From Neophaeococcomyces mojaviensis (lineage: Eukaryota; Ascomycota; Eurotiomycetes; Chaetothyriales), in the NCBI GenBank assembly GCA_030247915.1, contig JAPDRQ010000001.1, positions 248,001-312,000 of the forward strand: DNA of 64,000 bases, given 5' to 3'. The position numbers and the translations under genes were made by a program. Numbering within the stretch: the stretch's first letter is position 1; every line of letters starts with the position of its first letter. Positions 22,736 through 34,296 of this stretch are shown one piece after another. The notes under the pieces are model-generated. The model saw nothing but the letters and a program-made list of their open reading frames with translations, had not been told where the DNA came from and ran no database searches.

Positions 22736-23941
22736 CTATCCATCGTACTGCTCCTTCTCAAATGCCCTGTGCTCCCTTGCAATCTCAATTCTTACCCAAA
22801 CATAACTCACAGCAGCCCATACCGCAATGTACGAAAACAAGACACCCAATGACAACCCGAACGCAATATGGAATTCACAAGTCCATATCACGGCTGATAC
22901 TGCGCCAACATATACGCACACGCCCAGAAGCCACCAAAGTGTCAAGTAGTAAAACATTCTCCGGAATGCCTTATTCGTTTCATACCGCTCGTTGTACCGG
23001 ATCCTGAACTCCCGATCCTGCAACCCATCTACCGCAATAAAATCCTCTGCCGCATAATATATAAACGGTCTTAGTCGTGAGCCACGGGCTTGAGAGTTGA
23101 TGCCAATGGGTATCTTGAAGGGGTACACTGTCGTGACCACCATTAACAGACCCAAAAAGCCCATGAGGCAAGTTGGGGAGTAGAGATACAGATGCGGCTG
23201 AACCAATGAACTGCCAACAACAAACGGGATGAGCGCGAGAATCATGGCAACGCCGTAGACCCAGGATGTTGCGTCAAGTTCCCATCTATTCCTTGACAGC
23301 AACGGTGCACAGTCCTCCTGTCGGAAATATAGCCGCCAGACTCTCGCAACCAGGATCCAGAGCTCACCGAAGCCGAAAGAAATAATGGCGTACCCGAGGA
23401 TGTCTTTGTCAAATTGTGGCTTTTCCAGCGGACAAACTTCGCCATGAGAGGTATAGTCTTCGCGACACGTCCGCTCCCAAGAGTGTTTGTGCGAATTGTA
23501 CCAGGTGTAGTATATGATGCATGGTATGACAATATCAAATAGCAGAATCATAGGTAGGCCGAGTGTGATGCCGAGGTGTTCCATGGGATGGGCTTGTTTT
23601 TGCATCATCCGTGTCTCTTTTCGTTTTAGGGGCGGAAGGCTCTTCGCGACTGAGCAGTTCGTTGTGCCCCGAGTATCAAGATGTGGACGAGTTGCGTGAG
23701 CTGTGCTTGGTGGTAGCGGTCCTACTGTGTCTTCCCCTTCTGCTCCTTCCACCTCGGTCTCTTTTGCAAGGGCATCCTGACTACCATACGTGATTGGCAG
23801 TTCGCTAGGTTGCAACGTCTGAGAGCTACTATGTGGTAGACCAATAGTCCTCTTCTCTTGCGCTGCCCAATCAATTGACGTGTTGACACCACTGCCCTGA
23901 GTAGCACTCATTACTGGTGTGGCCCAGGCTTGCTTCTCCAT
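22736..23941 (-). CDS. Polytopic membrane protein of unknown function
   Basis: Single exon, 401 aa. The first 110 residues are hydrophilic and probably cytosolic. The rest has about seven hydrophobic helices: near residues 122-147, 178-200, 224-246, 252-278, and three between about 326 and 385. A hydrophilic loop with FIYYAAEDFIAVDG lies near 290-305, and a loop rich in Cys and charged residues follows the first helix. It looks like a fungal-specific family for which I know no function. Seven helices with a soluble N-terminus could suggest a receptor-like protein, but no diagnostic motif is present. It ends convergently with the acyl-CoA dehydrogenase gene. Confidence 0.75.
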   Translation of the reverse strand: MEKQAWATPVMSATQGSGVNTSIDWAAQEKRTIGLPHSSSQTLQPSELPITYGSQDALAKETEVEGAEGEDTVGPLPPSTAHATRPHLDTRGTTNCSVAKSLPPLKRKETRMMQKQAHPMEHLGITLGLPMILLFDIVIPCIIYYTWYNSHKHSWERTCREDYTSHGEVCPLEKPQFDKDILGYAIISFGFGELWILVARVWRLYFRQEDCAPLLSRNRWELDATSWVYGVAMILALIPFVVGSSLVQPHLYLYSPTCLMGFLGLLMVVTTVYPFKIPIGINSQARGSRLRPFIYYAAEDFIAVDGLQDREFRIRYNERYETNKAFRRMFYYLTLWWLLGVCVYVGAVSAVIWTCEFHIAFGLSLGVLFSYIAVWAAVSYVWVRIEIAREHRAFEKEQYDG

Positions 23942-24655
23942 TCTTGCTGATGGCCTCCTTTATGCAGCAAGTAACGCCGTTACCATATTCTGTATTAGCA
24001 GCACCCGTTGACGAGTTTTGATCACTGTTAGCTGCCAGGGAGGTATCTGTAACCGTGGAGGCAAGCACGAAACGGGACAAAGATCAAGGACATCATGAAG
24101 CAGTGCGAGACACAGACTCAAGAGGCCTTGAAAGGTTTAGGATCAACGAAATTGACCGGCATGTTCGGCGGCATGCTTAGAGGTTGATGAGCTAAGATTC
24201 ATGCAGCATTCGGTAAGGGCATATGCTAATCACCCGCGTTGCATGCATCCTTCCGAGAATCGTCCTTGAGCAACAACTTAGCAAATAGTGTCACCACGTG
24301 TCATAGATGAAACATGTCAAAACAACGTTTGAGGTCTTCGTGCCGGTCGGTTTGCAGACAAAGATGCCGTTCGTTGCGAGTGGTTAAAAGATGTTTCGCG
24401 TCCGAGAGAAATAAATTCCTGCAGATCTGCCGCTAAATGCCGGATGCATTATGTCATTGTTTACATTATATAATCCTCAGATCCGATTATTGATATCTAG
24501 AGATCATTGCCTGCAGGGAAGATTGGCAAAATTTAAGGGCAGATGGTATCAGTAAGGTCTATGTTATGCCATGCTCGAAGCAGAAATAAAGCGGGTATCA
24601 CATTCTATTTTTTTTTTTTTTTTGGGCTGCTGATATGTTAAGGTAACTAAACGTT
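23942..24655. other. Intergenic region with T16 tract
   Basis: Holds the promoter of the membrane-protein gene and the 3' flank of the next minus-strand gene. The only notable element is a homopolymer of 16 T at 24608-24623. Confidence 0.6.
24608..24623. repeat. T16 homopolymer
   Basis: Sixteen consecutive T, reading as A16 on the strand of the adjacent gene and 33 nt past its stop codon. That gene has an intron, so a retrocopy tail is unlikely. Confidence 0.9.
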
Positions 24656-25653
24656 CTACACCCCATTATACAAAGCACCGCCAGCTGAAACATCAATTGC
24701 TGTGGCTTCCTTTAGTCCCACGATTGTGAACAGCTTCTTTGGCGTGAAGGAAGAATCGAGGCCAGTCTTGCCGGTTTGCTTCAGCTGTACGAAGACGTTC
24801 TTGATGGCCTCGTAGGCAGGCGCAATAGCCGCAAAGGGGAAAATAATGATCTTGAAACCAAGTTCTTGAGCTTCTTGAGGTGTGATTGAAGGTGTGGCGC
24901 CATGCTCAACCATGTTCAACAGAACCGGCATAGGTGCAAGCTGTTGACAAGCAATGCGTGCTTCTTCCCTCGATGTCAATCCTTCTAAAAACGCAACGTC
25001 AGCACCTGCCGCATAAGCAGCTTTCAGCCTTTTGATGGCTTCATCGAAGTTGTGTGTTTGAAGCGCATCTGTTCGCGCAATAATGACCATGTCCGAACCA
25101 ATTCTCTTTCGAGCTTGCACAGCTGCGGTAATGCGAGTAACGAAGACTTCCTCCTCAACAACTTGCTTGCCGCCGAGATGTCCGCATCGTTTGGTTTGAA
25201 TCTGGTCTTCAATATGTAGACCAGCAACATTGCTTCTGTGATATTGAGCGATTGTCCGAGCGACCATGTTTGGCCCACCGTAGCCGGTGTCAGCATCAGC
25301 GATCAGAGGAATGCTCGCATCAAGGTTTGCAATGATTTCAGCATTCTCTCGCATGTCGTTGAGGGTTGCAAATCCGAGGTCGGGTTGGCCGAGCTTGGCG
25401 GCACATGTTCCAGCTCCAGTCTGGACTTTGTCAGTAAAATAGAAGCTGCAAGAGCTCAGATGCTGCTGACCATGTACAAGCAGTCGAAGCCCACTTCGAG
25501 AGCTATCCTTGCGCTGAAGCCATCATACACTCCCGGCGCCACAATAACGCCTTCGCTCGATTCAACCATGTTTCGAAGCTTGGTAGCAGGATGTTGAAGG
25601 GGCCCGAGACGACCATTTTGGGTACCATTAGACATGCCGTTTGAACTGGCCAT
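24656..25653 (-). CDS. PEP-mutase/isocitrate-lyase superfamily enzyme
   Basis: Two exons, 25653-25471 and 25420-24656, with a 50-nt intron (25421-25470) that joins CLYM to TGAGTCAAKLG; 315 aa. Family landmarks are VAPGVYDGFSA near residues 39-49, the Mg-binding DADTGYGG (Asp103 and Asp105), the EDQ at 132-134, the active-site loop KRCGH at 138-142, and ARTDA. At this length it belongs to the short branch (methylisocitrate lyase, oxaloacetate hydrolase, PEP mutase, dimethylmalate lyase), not to true isocitrate lyase, which is near 550 aa. KRCGH argues for a C-C lyase over a phosphonomutase. No mitochondrial targeting peptide is evident. The substrate is unknown. A Zn2Cys6 regulator lies 412 bp upstream in the same orientation. 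Confidence 0.85.
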
Positions 25654-26065
25654 ATTATGGTCGAACGTGTGTTGTGTGTTCGGGCGTACCGATCAAGAGT
25701 GCTTGTTCTTGGACTTGAACTTATTCTTAAGAACTTTGTGGAGAGAGGCAGGACGGCTTCTGATGCTTTCGACGCAGAATGGTTATTGATATCACTATGA
25801 GACACACAAAGCTCTTTATCACCGCATGTAAGCGAGACTCCTGCCGGTATCGCAATTCGATGTAATATAAGACGAGGTGAGCCCGGTCGGGCTGTCACGT
25901 GGCAGGACTCCGATCGGCGAAGGCTTTGCGATCAGGCGATCTTTTACACGTTTCGGCACAGCTTTGCCCTTTACCCTTATGCTGGACTATCCTATCCACT
26001 CTTGTCAGGCCAATAGGCTTCAGCCTATACCACGAATTGCTTTCATGGCCGAGTCAAACCGTGCT
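25654..26065. other. Promoter region of the PEP-mutase-like gene
   Basis: 412 bp between the Zn2Cys6 gene stop and the enzyme gene start, both minus strand. No gene or clear motif was seen. Confidence 0.55.
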
Positions 26066-28124
26066 TCATCGTGGAGTAGTCCCAGGCCAGGTAAAAAAGT
26101 CTGCTGATGCGTCGAAGCCGAAAATATGATCAAAATCTTCAACATCCATGAACTGAGGTACAACATCAAAAGGATCGTCTTGTGGCACCAGGGTTCGTCC
26201 GAAATTGCGACGCCAAATCCATAGACTGTCGTACACGATGCTATGACTGAGTCGAGTCCGCACGGAAAGGCTCAGATCTGATGGCGTTGTTCCGCCGAAC
26301 GCTTCGGGGTTGGACAGCGTGACAAAATAAGCAAGCACGTCGCTTAGTCGACCTGGTAAATCATTGTTTGCAACTGATGATCTCCTCAATGCTGAAATGG
26401 AGGAATTGAGAACTTTCCGGCCAGCAGCTTCGTCGAGAAGCCGCTTGAAATGAGAGTTCGATAGGATCTTGAGCAGAATGAATGGCGCAGCAACAAATTG
26501 CTGGTAGGAGTAGAAAGGATATGTTTCGAACACACGTCGACCTTGTTGGTCACACTCGAGCACGTGCTCTATCTGTGAGTAGGCACTTTCGTAGAGCTTG
26601 ATTATGCGATCTTCAAACCCGGGAGAATCTGCCTCATCAAATAGAGTGAAGGCGTGCAAATGTGTTCTGGCTGCATACAATCGGCACTTGTTCGCCACTG
26701 ATATGTTTATGGCTTGGGTCTCCAGTTCGTAAAAGTCCTGTTCTAGTACCTTGTAAAGAGGGAGGCGTTCCCTCGTTGGCAACAGACCTGCCGTATCCGT
26801 CGGATTCATGGACAAAGCTTGTGTGACTCGATTGTGGAACTTCTCAATCCGTAGTTGATACTTCAAACTTTCGTGCATCTCGGATGGTCCAGCGGCGACG
26901 ACAGGGACTCCGAGACACCAATCATTCATGTGATGGGAAAAGCTTAGACCACAACCAACGCTCACACTATGCGCCGCAATGCAGCACGCCGCCCAAGTCC
27001 TGACTCGCTCAGCATACTCGTATGGAGTTAAGTTCACAGTAAACTTGGTGAAATCTTCAGGCGTGGTAGGCCGGTTCAAACCAAGCTGAATGCCTATCTG
27101 CATCATGACCCCACTCAGAAGATAGGTTGTGTCAGTGGCTGTACTGCTTGTGGGAAATGGCCAAGAACACAGAAGTACGAGGCTTTGCACAATACCCTTG
27201 GAGGAGGGCAGAATGCGAACCTTGTTCCAGACCAGATCGGACACATGTCGAGAAAGCTGAGGTAGCAAGGTCGGGTTGTGTTGAAAGCGTCTTGCGGCAA
27301 CCGAAACGATAGCCCAGAATAGCAGCTCACACGATTCAAAATATGCGCTGGGATGAATTTCTGGATCCAGGAATGGCAAATGGGGATGATAATCCCTGAA
27401 GAAGCTACGGTGAGTTAGTACAGAATAAGCTGGGCTAGTCAGCACTCGACAGCAAAACGCACATTCTGAATAGTTCATCGATTTCCTGAACGGACAGCTG
27501 AACGCTTCCCATAGTTCTTGGCTTAGGCTTGCTTGTATTCACAAGTGGCATCTCCTGCGGTAGCTCGATGGATGGAACCGTGGTCAGCGCAGCAGTGTCA
27601 GGAATCAGTGCTGTGGTGGCGGCCGCCTCGCCAGCCACAAGTATCGGTGCTGGGCCACTGTCCGGTGTATATGTTGAGGGACTGCGCATTTGAGAGGCGT
27701 TTACACCGCTCTCCGAACCATTTTGACCATCCTCGTACTTGGACAACTTGTCACGCAGGTCCCGCACCTCTTTTTCAAGCTCGTGGGAAGTTCTTTCGAG
27801 CTGTCAGCGAGTAGACGTGGACGGCATAAGCGTATTGATCACCTTCTTTTTCTAGTCCTCCTGAACCTGTCGTCCACCTTGCACTCCAAAGCCAACTTCT
27901 TACATCTTGAGCAAACACTCGGTCGATAGGGCTCCGGAACGCTCGCTAGGTCACATCGAAGCTTTTATCTTCAGAACCGAACTTGCGCAAAACATTCGAC
28001 GTGCAAGGCGCACCTTCTGTTGCTTGCATTCATTGCAAGCTGATCCACGGACAAGATTGCCCGTAGTGCTGGTGTACGAGACGTGTCGCCCTGATTTTGG
28101 CGACGGATTCGTCCCACCATTCAT
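26066..28124 (-). CDS. Zn2Cys6 transcription factor with fungal_trans domain
   Basis: Four exons, 28124-28014, 27961-27843, 27792-27463 and 27404-26066, with introns of 52, 50 and 58 nt; 632 aa. Splicing of intron 1 (CKQQK to LRCD) restores a complete zinc cluster, Cys at 30, 33, 40, 54, 57 and 64, followed by the basic linker RFRRTRKR and a short coiled coil (HELEKEVRDLRDKL) expected to mediate dimers. Intron 3 joins IDELFRI to FFRDYHPHLPFLDP, the usual start of the fungal-specific middle homology region, which fills the rest. The loop between the third and fourth Cys has 13 residues, longer than usual. It is a nuclear DNA-binding regulator with unknown targets; the adjacent co-oriented lyase-like gene is one candidate. 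Confidence 0.85.
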
Positions 28125-28645
28125 GATGCCATCTGGGCATTTTGCTCCTAGGGACGACACTTCAGGCCAGCTGCATGAGGTATGGAAGTAGAAACCTACA
28201 CGGGCTTTCTCCGGAGGGTTACTCGAAACTCAAACTTTTATGATGTTGCCTCGGCTCTGACATTGCCCCTGACACTCGACACTCAAACAACTTAAGTCTC
28301 GTCTTGGACCATCTCACGATATCTTGACGGATCCCTACAAAACCTGTTGACTTATCATTTACTACCTAATGAGACTAGCGAGTCTTTGAGTTTGAGATCC
28401 GCTACCGTCAAAGCGCGTGTGACATTCATCGTATGCTCCAAGATGGCCTGCTCAAGGTCTGGTCAGCTAGTATGCGGTGATGGTCTCATAGACGTCAGTC
28501 CTTCGCCAGGACTGTAAATACTTACCTCACCATCGTCAGCGACATGATTGCCACTGCTGTGATTCACAACGTGATTCCCTTTAGGATCGGCGTTCTCTAC
28601 CACTGCTCTTCTCTTCTCCCTACTCCTCAATCACTTAATCTTCTT
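28125..28645. other. Promoter region of the Zn2Cys6 gene
   Basis: 521 bp between two minus-strand genes. No gene or repeat recognised. Confidence 0.55.
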
Positions 28646-29554
28646 CTATTCAACAGTCTTTTTCGAGCCTGCCATACAAACCTTCTCCTTTCGAAGGGCA
28701 TATTTTCGCTTCTTCTTCTGACCACAATCTTCATCATCGTCCTCGCTATTGGAATCACAGAGTTCATCCTCCCCTGCCTTGACAGCTTTCACAGCTACAA
28801 CCGCGGCTGCACCTCTTGTCCTCTTTCTAGTTAGCTCAACATACCCATTAGCGTTCAAAAGCTCTTCTCTCTCTAAATCTCTAGCCTGGTTCCTTAAAGA
28901 CCTCCAAGTCAACTCCACGTCTTCGCCACACTCAAGAAGAGTATCATACACTTCATCGAGATTCCACCGCTTGCTCGTTCGCCATCTTTCTTCGTCGATG
29001 GATCTGATGGTGTCTTTGCCAGTTAGGTCAATGAGGTTAGCGAAATCTGCAGAGATGTAACACAAATTCTGCAGTCCGAGTGCGGATGGATCGAGAGGAA
29101 GAATGCTGGCGGGAGCATTCAACACAGCGAGCAGACCTCGAACCTTAACGGCAACACTGGGATCAGCGATGTCCTCTTGAGAAGTGATGTAATTGTCACG
29201 GACAACTTCAAGCACTGAGTTGGAGGCAGGAGGCTCTGAACATCAAAGTGGTCAGCAAATACACACCACGTGACCATGCTCCTATGCGAAAAGGGCAGAA
29301 AAGAAGGGTGTGATCAATATGAAGCATCAATGGCAGTATCTGATATTGCTGTTGAAGAGCAAAGGCAGAAAGATATACTCACGAAAACTGTTCTTAGGCG
29401 CCTTGAAAGCCTTCTCGGCCCTCACTCTCTTCAGATACTCTTGGATATCTGGATCATAGTTGTCGACAGCCACTTCTTCAACACTTCCTTGGACTTTTGA
29501 GTCATCTCTAACCGTCGTTGCTGTGTCATGGTCCTGAACTTCCGGGATTTTCAT
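28646..29554 (-). CDS. Hypothetical basic, probably nuclear protein
   Basis: Two exons, 29554-29383 and 29235-28646, with a 147-nt intron (29236-29382; GTGAGT donor, TTCAG acceptor) joining KNSF to QPPASNSVLEV; 253 aa. I do not recognise the family. The first 60 residues are acidic, the centre (about 60-190) looks folded and helical with conserved-looking Trp residues (RWRTSKRWNLDEVYDTLLECG, one to three residues overlapping helices), and the tail has an acidic run (SEDDDED) followed by Lys-rich nuclear-localisation-like sequence. The intron is longer than most here, and an extra small exon inside it cannot be excluded. Confidence 0.6.
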
Positions 29555-30865
29555 TGCTGTTGTCAGCCAGCTTCATGCGTTGTTTGCAGGCTGGTGAAGA
29601 AGAAACAGCAGGGTAGTAGATCAGGGCAATTTGATACTCAAAGGCTTATGAGACGGTTGCCAGGTTGTGCATGGAGTTCAAGGAATATAATTGCGGCTGA
29701 TGGGACATTTGAGAATGCCAGTAGTACGACAACAACTATTCCAGAAAAGTGTGTTGTCGCTAGAATGCGAAAGACAATACTCTGTTTGTAGTGGAGTGTT
29801 CACTGACCAGTTTCAAAGAGAAACTAAACGTCCTGAACTTGGGACAAGACCACTGAAAACTGAATTGAGCTCCTACAACTTCAGGCTATTTGCAAGAACA
29901 TCCTCGTGTTGCAAGATACTCATCGGTACAAAACCTACTAGTAAAGGAAAATATCGTTTCCGGAACCATCATTGACAGGCTCCGGACTGCCTAAAATGCT
30001 CAGAGATACTAATTTGCTCTTCACCCTATCATAATTGGAACCAACTTGTCTAAAACGTACCAGAGTACACATTGATAGAGGCAGTCTAGAAACACTGCTC
30101 ACCTGGTGCTTGGTCACGAAATACATTCCCTTTCCAGAATTCTCTCTCCTACAAACAGTGAAGAACGATGACCGATGCGTATTTGTATCACACAGCACTT
30201 CCCAGAAAAACAGAGCCACAACATAAAGGGGCTCGGACCACCTGCCATGTTTGTTACTTGCCACTGAGCACGAAGGCAGGAAATATGGCAGAGATCATGC
30301 CAACTTCATCGCCGGCTCTTGACTCCACGTCTTCAAGAGAATCAAACTATATGCTTTCGGATGCTTGATGCTAGTTCAAAGAGCAAGGACGTGCACGGCC
30401 TTATAATAGCAGCCGCGCTTAGACACTTAAAGCTGTCAACAGTGTTTCTGGAATGACTTTTCTGACACAGACTAGTCTTTGTCCTCGCCGTAAGAATTCT
30501 TCAAAGATACTCAGCAGAGGGATGGTTGTTGCACTCCCAATGACGGAGCTGAACGGGGAGAGGAGGGCGGCGGTGGCAGCAACCAACGTTTTGTGCCTGA
30601 GAAACTACAACCCTACTGCGACGGTTACCTGCTAGAATTATTGTATGGTGTGAAACCTTCATGATAGATACACGGATATTGGTGTGAGGGAATACGAGTA
30701 CAATCTGACAGTATTGCAAACAAGAACCGAATTGCTGCGATTGAGCCCGTGGGAACGGAGCTGAATAGCTTTAGCAGCCCTCTTGGGTACGCATCGAAAC
30801 TGGTCAGGTCAATTGAGAAGAGTTTGTGACAGTGGACATCCATATCATACAATTGAAACATCAAA
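29555..30865. other. Intergenic region
   Basis: 1.3 kb without a supported gene between the stop of the ABC transporter gene and the start of the hypothetical gene (both minus). Short open frames on both strands have no recognisable content. Confidence 0.55.
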
Positions 30866-33310
30866 CTATGTCGATTCGTCATTTTCCACCACAGCACTCT
30901 CCCCCGGAACCTCCACCTCCTTCCCGTCAATCCGCACTACAAGGACCTTGTTCAACTCCTCGTCGATCTCCGTCAACCGCCTCTCCCACTCCGACACATT
31001 CTCTAATTTCGCCTTCAACTCATTGACCTCTTTTTCGACACCCAACTTCTCACTCTCAGTACCAATCTGATGCCATTCCCAGTCATACCCCTCTTCGCCA
31101 AGCCCCAGCACAAGGTTGTACGTATGATGTTTCTTCAGACTCGCCCGTGTGCTAATTGTGATCAACGTAATGCCCTTGTCCTTCGCAGTCTCATACAGCA
31201 AGCCCTCGACATCGGAAGAGACGGCAGATGTCCCCTCGTCGATAAAGGCATATCGCGGCTCATGGTAGAGCAATCTTGCGATGCCCATACGCTGCTTCTC
31301 GCCGCCTGACAGTACGTCCTTCCATTCCTTTCGTGTGTCCCAACCACCCTCACGCTCAACGAGGTAACCCAGACGTGCAGCATCAAGGATCTGTTGCAGG
31401 TGGTTCTCGTTCTTGCTGTTCTCGCGCATGTCGAACTCAGTATGGGGGTAGATGACTTGATCGCGAAGCGTGCCGACAGATAGATATGGTCGCTGAGGCA
31501 GGAACATGATCCCATCCATACCAATCTGGCGCGGGCGAGAGACGAGACCACGATAGACAGGCCATAGGCCGGCTACAATCCGCGCAATGCTAGATTTACC
31601 GACACCGTTAGGACCTGATATGAGGAGGTGGTCACCACTGTGAAGCACAAAGGAGAGTGATTCGATTAGTTCGTCGCCACCATAAGGGTAGAGCGAGGGT
31701 GCGACAACAGGGACTTCTTCAAGACGGACGCCATCGAAGCCGGTGTGTAGTGTTCCTTGGACGTCAGAGAGGGAGTAGAGTTCTGTGGAGCGGGGGCGGC
31801 GGTGGGTACTGTATGCGCCTGCGTGAACGCGGTGGAGCGTGCTGATTAAAGTGTAGACGCGGGACGTGTACCCAGCAAGCTCCGACAGATCTTTGATACT
31901 GTACATCATTCTTCCACCTGCATCAGCCAGGGAGAGCATGAGGCGTTTATTGGTGATGAATTCTTTCATTCGGCCGCGTTCTCGCGAGTGGTTGGCAGAC
32001 TCGGGGCCAAGCTCTTGCTTTCCACCTGAACCACCCCAAGCTGGTAGAAAGACCGGAAGGGAGGTGACTATGTAGCCAAAGGCTGACCAGGAGTATTTCA
32101 GAATGAAGTCCTCGAGCATGTTATACCGAACTTTCAGATTGTAGATGCCTTCCATCCATTTCTTGAGGTCTTGAAAGGCGCGGTTGACAAAGACCTTCTC
32201 GACATCACTACCGCCATAGAAGGCAACTTCTTCGGCGTTGGCGATTAGGCGGGCATGGAGACCACGAAAATCTCCTTCTTTCTTGCCTTCGACAGCTTTG
32301 AGCTTGCCAAAGGGTGGCGATATACGGCGGAGGAGCGTCGCTGTTGCGATGTAGTTCGACAAAAGAAGTGTTGAGGCCAATGGGCCAAGAGAAACGTAAA
32401 GCTGGTAATTGAACACAAACAGGTCAACCAGAGGTTTACCCAAGGAAGAATACAGTGATGCTGCGGCCGTACAGAACAAGGTCAAGTCCTGGGTGATGAA
32501 TTGGTCGGCTCCTTGACCCACGCCGCCATCTAGGTTGCCAAGCTTGTAGTAATTCAAATTTGCGTTAAGATATAGATCGTGAATGTATCGTGTCAGTCGT
32601 GTTCGGAAAGCAATGGAAATCTTGGATTGTAGAAACTTGATCATGCTGTTCGTGTATGATGCAAGGGTACCGACCGATAACCATCTGAATATGCCCCAGA
32701 GGAACGACCTACCCTGACCAGTGACCAAATCCCGTACGATAGCACCGTCGAGTCGAGCCACAACCAAAGAGAGATAGGTCCTGAGGATGAGGAAGACAGC
32801 ATGGCTGAGTAACAAACCTGTCTCTTTACAACGAAATCTTGGTACCATGATGTTAAACAAGCTCAAAAACTGGTGCAGGAATGCCAAGTTGAGTCCTGGT
32901 TTTGTCTGCGGCGGTGGGCCATATGCAGGCGTAGATGTTCCGCTCTGTAGTCTGGTCATTCGTGGAGGTGTAAGGAACAGTCTACGGTGTGCGTCGAATG
33001 TCGTCGGTTTCGTAGGACGGATAACGACTTTTGATATCGAGTTCCCTCGCGGGACGTATATGATTCTCTCTCCATCCTTTCCTTTCAACCCACTGTTCTT
33101 GCGCAGCAGTTTCCGTCCTTGCGCCTTGTCCTCTAACCGTCGCTTCCACCACTTGTAGCTACCGTATGTTGAGGATATCAAGGATATTGCGAGCGCTAAC
33201 GTAGCGAGTGTCTTGAAATTGCGAGGAGTGCGCCGTATCCGTGACCGCAGGAGATCGAGATATCTAGTATAGAGGGCCACCAAAGGGTCCTCTTTGGACT
33301 GCGCTGCCAT
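30866..33310 (-). CDS. Peroxisomal fatty-acyl-CoA ABC half-transporter (ABCD/Pxa family)
   Basis: Single exon, 814 aa. ABCD proteins import long-chain acyl-CoA into peroxisomes for beta-oxidation and act as dimers of half-transporters. Order: a short N-terminal hydrophobic helix (about 35-52), the ABC_membrane_2 region with several helices (about 140-460), including the ABCD loop NAEEVAFYGG near 355-365, then one nucleotide-binding domain with Walker A GPNGVGKSS near 565-573, signature LSGGEKQRMGIARLL near 665-680, Walker B AFIDEGTSAV just after it, and a C-terminal coiled-coil tail. Fungi usually have two such genes (Pxa1, Pxa2 types), and I cannot say which this is. CCTCGG occurs about 290 bp upstream (33599-33604), a possible FarA-type fatty-acid response element. 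Confidence 0.9.
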   Translation of the reverse strand: MAAQSKEDPLVALYTRYLDLLRSRIRRTPRNFKTLATLALAISLISSTYGSYKWWKRRLEDKAQGRKLLRKNSGLKGKDGERIIYVPRGNSISKVVIRPTKPTTFDAHRRLFLTPPRMTRLQSGTSTPAYGPPPQTKPGLNLAFLHQFLSLFNIMVPRFRCKETGLLLSHAVFLILRTYLSLVVARLDGAIVRDLVTGQGRSFLWGIFRWLSVGTLASYTNSMIKFLQSKISIAFRTRLTRYIHDLYLNANLNYYKLGNLDGGVGQGADQFITQDLTLFCTAAASLYSSLGKPLVDLFVFNYQLYVSLGPLASTLLLSNYIATATLLRRISPPFGKLKAVEGKKEGDFRGLHARLIANAEEVAFYGGSDVEKVFVNRAFQDLKKWMEGIYNLKVRYNMLEDFILKYSWSAFGYIVTSLPVFLPAWGGSGGKQELGPESANHSRERGRMKEFITNKRLMLSLADAGGRMMYSIKDLSELAGYTSRVYTLISTLHRVHAGAYSTHRRPRSTELYSLSDVQGTLHTGFDGVRLEEVPVVAPSLYPYGGDELIESLSFVLHSGDHLLISGPNGVGKSSIARIVAGLWPVYRGLVSRPRQIGMDGIMFLPQRPYLSVGTLRDQVIYPHTEFDMRENSKNENHLQQILDAARLGYLVEREGGWDTRKEWKDVLSGGEKQRMGIARLLYHEPRYAFIDEGTSAVSSDVEGLLYETAKDKGITLITISTRASLKKHHTYNLVLGLGEEGYDWEWHQIGTESEKLGVEKEVNELKAKLENVSEWERRLTEIDEELNKVLVVRIDGKEVEVPGESAVVENDEST

Positions 33311-34296
33311 TCTTCCACTTGTCAGGCAGACCTACATGTTGCAGTCCTGTGTCAACGAAGCTGCGTTGTTAAGAGCAGAGCAGAAATTCAAACGGTATGG
33401 GACATGTTGGGTTCTGTATCTTAGGGCTGGGAATCATAGACATGAGTTCTTCATGTGCTTCAATTGTACCTTCAGGTCACATTAGCATGTGATTGTGCTG
33501 CATTGTGATCTTGCAGCTTGTAACCAATGTTTCCAGTTCAGCAGTTATTTCTGCCGAGCCGACCGGCAACGTTGGTTTCCAGAGGGGGCTGCTTGCCACC
33601 TCGGCTGTTGGAGTATACTTACAGTTGTGCTCGTCCTAGGAAGGTCTGGCGAAATATACAATCACAAATCTGCTTTCCTTACACTTCTCTTCTCACCAGC
33701 CACTTACCCAGATTTGCCGTAATGAATGGACTTCGAATTATCAGTTACCACATGCTGCTGGGATGTGCAAAGACTTGATTATGCGAGTTTCGTGCCGCTA
33801 CATATTCTACTCAAGATGATGACGTTTGGAGAACATCGTTGTAGTGTTGAATGTAAGGAGCAGTGTCCAAATGCTGAGATGGGCGAAGGAGCAATGTTTT
33901 GGCTTGAGCAAAGTCAAGGAAGGTCTATCTTGCTATCTAGTTACAGGGCCAATCTTGGGTATCAATACGGATAAAGTTCTAAAGTCGCGGCTGGGCTACG
34001 GCTGTTCACTTTCCCCACGTTGTCTATTTGTACTAGAACGCAGCTAAGATGCTGGCGGTACACCGGGCTGTCGTTTGATTCCGTTCGTCTCAGCTTGTAC
34101 TCGCATGCGATAGCGGAAGCTTGATATATATATGATGTTGACTTGCGGCTTCCCGCTCGGTTTGGTCAAACTACTCTCGAACCGAAAGTTTCGAACCCAT
34201 AGAGGCTTTGACGTACTGACTTCTTGCTTCACCAGATCTCGGCTTCCTCAGTCAAGCCATAATATCCACTTTGCCAGAGTTGAGCAACAACGCCTC
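33311..34296. other. Intergenic region
   Basis: Upstream of the ABC transporter and downstream of the Chk1 gene. It contains CCTCGG at 33599-33604 and a short TA-rich stretch near 34121-34133. No gene was recognised. Confidence 0.5.

Noticed and set aside
24608..24623. T16 tract as a retrotransposition tail of the adjacent gene
   Set aside because: The gene retains an intron with good borders, so it is not a processed copy.
24656..25653. Glyoxylate-cycle isocitrate lyase
   Set aside because: At 315 aa it is far shorter than isocitrate lyase and belongs to the short branch of the superfamily.
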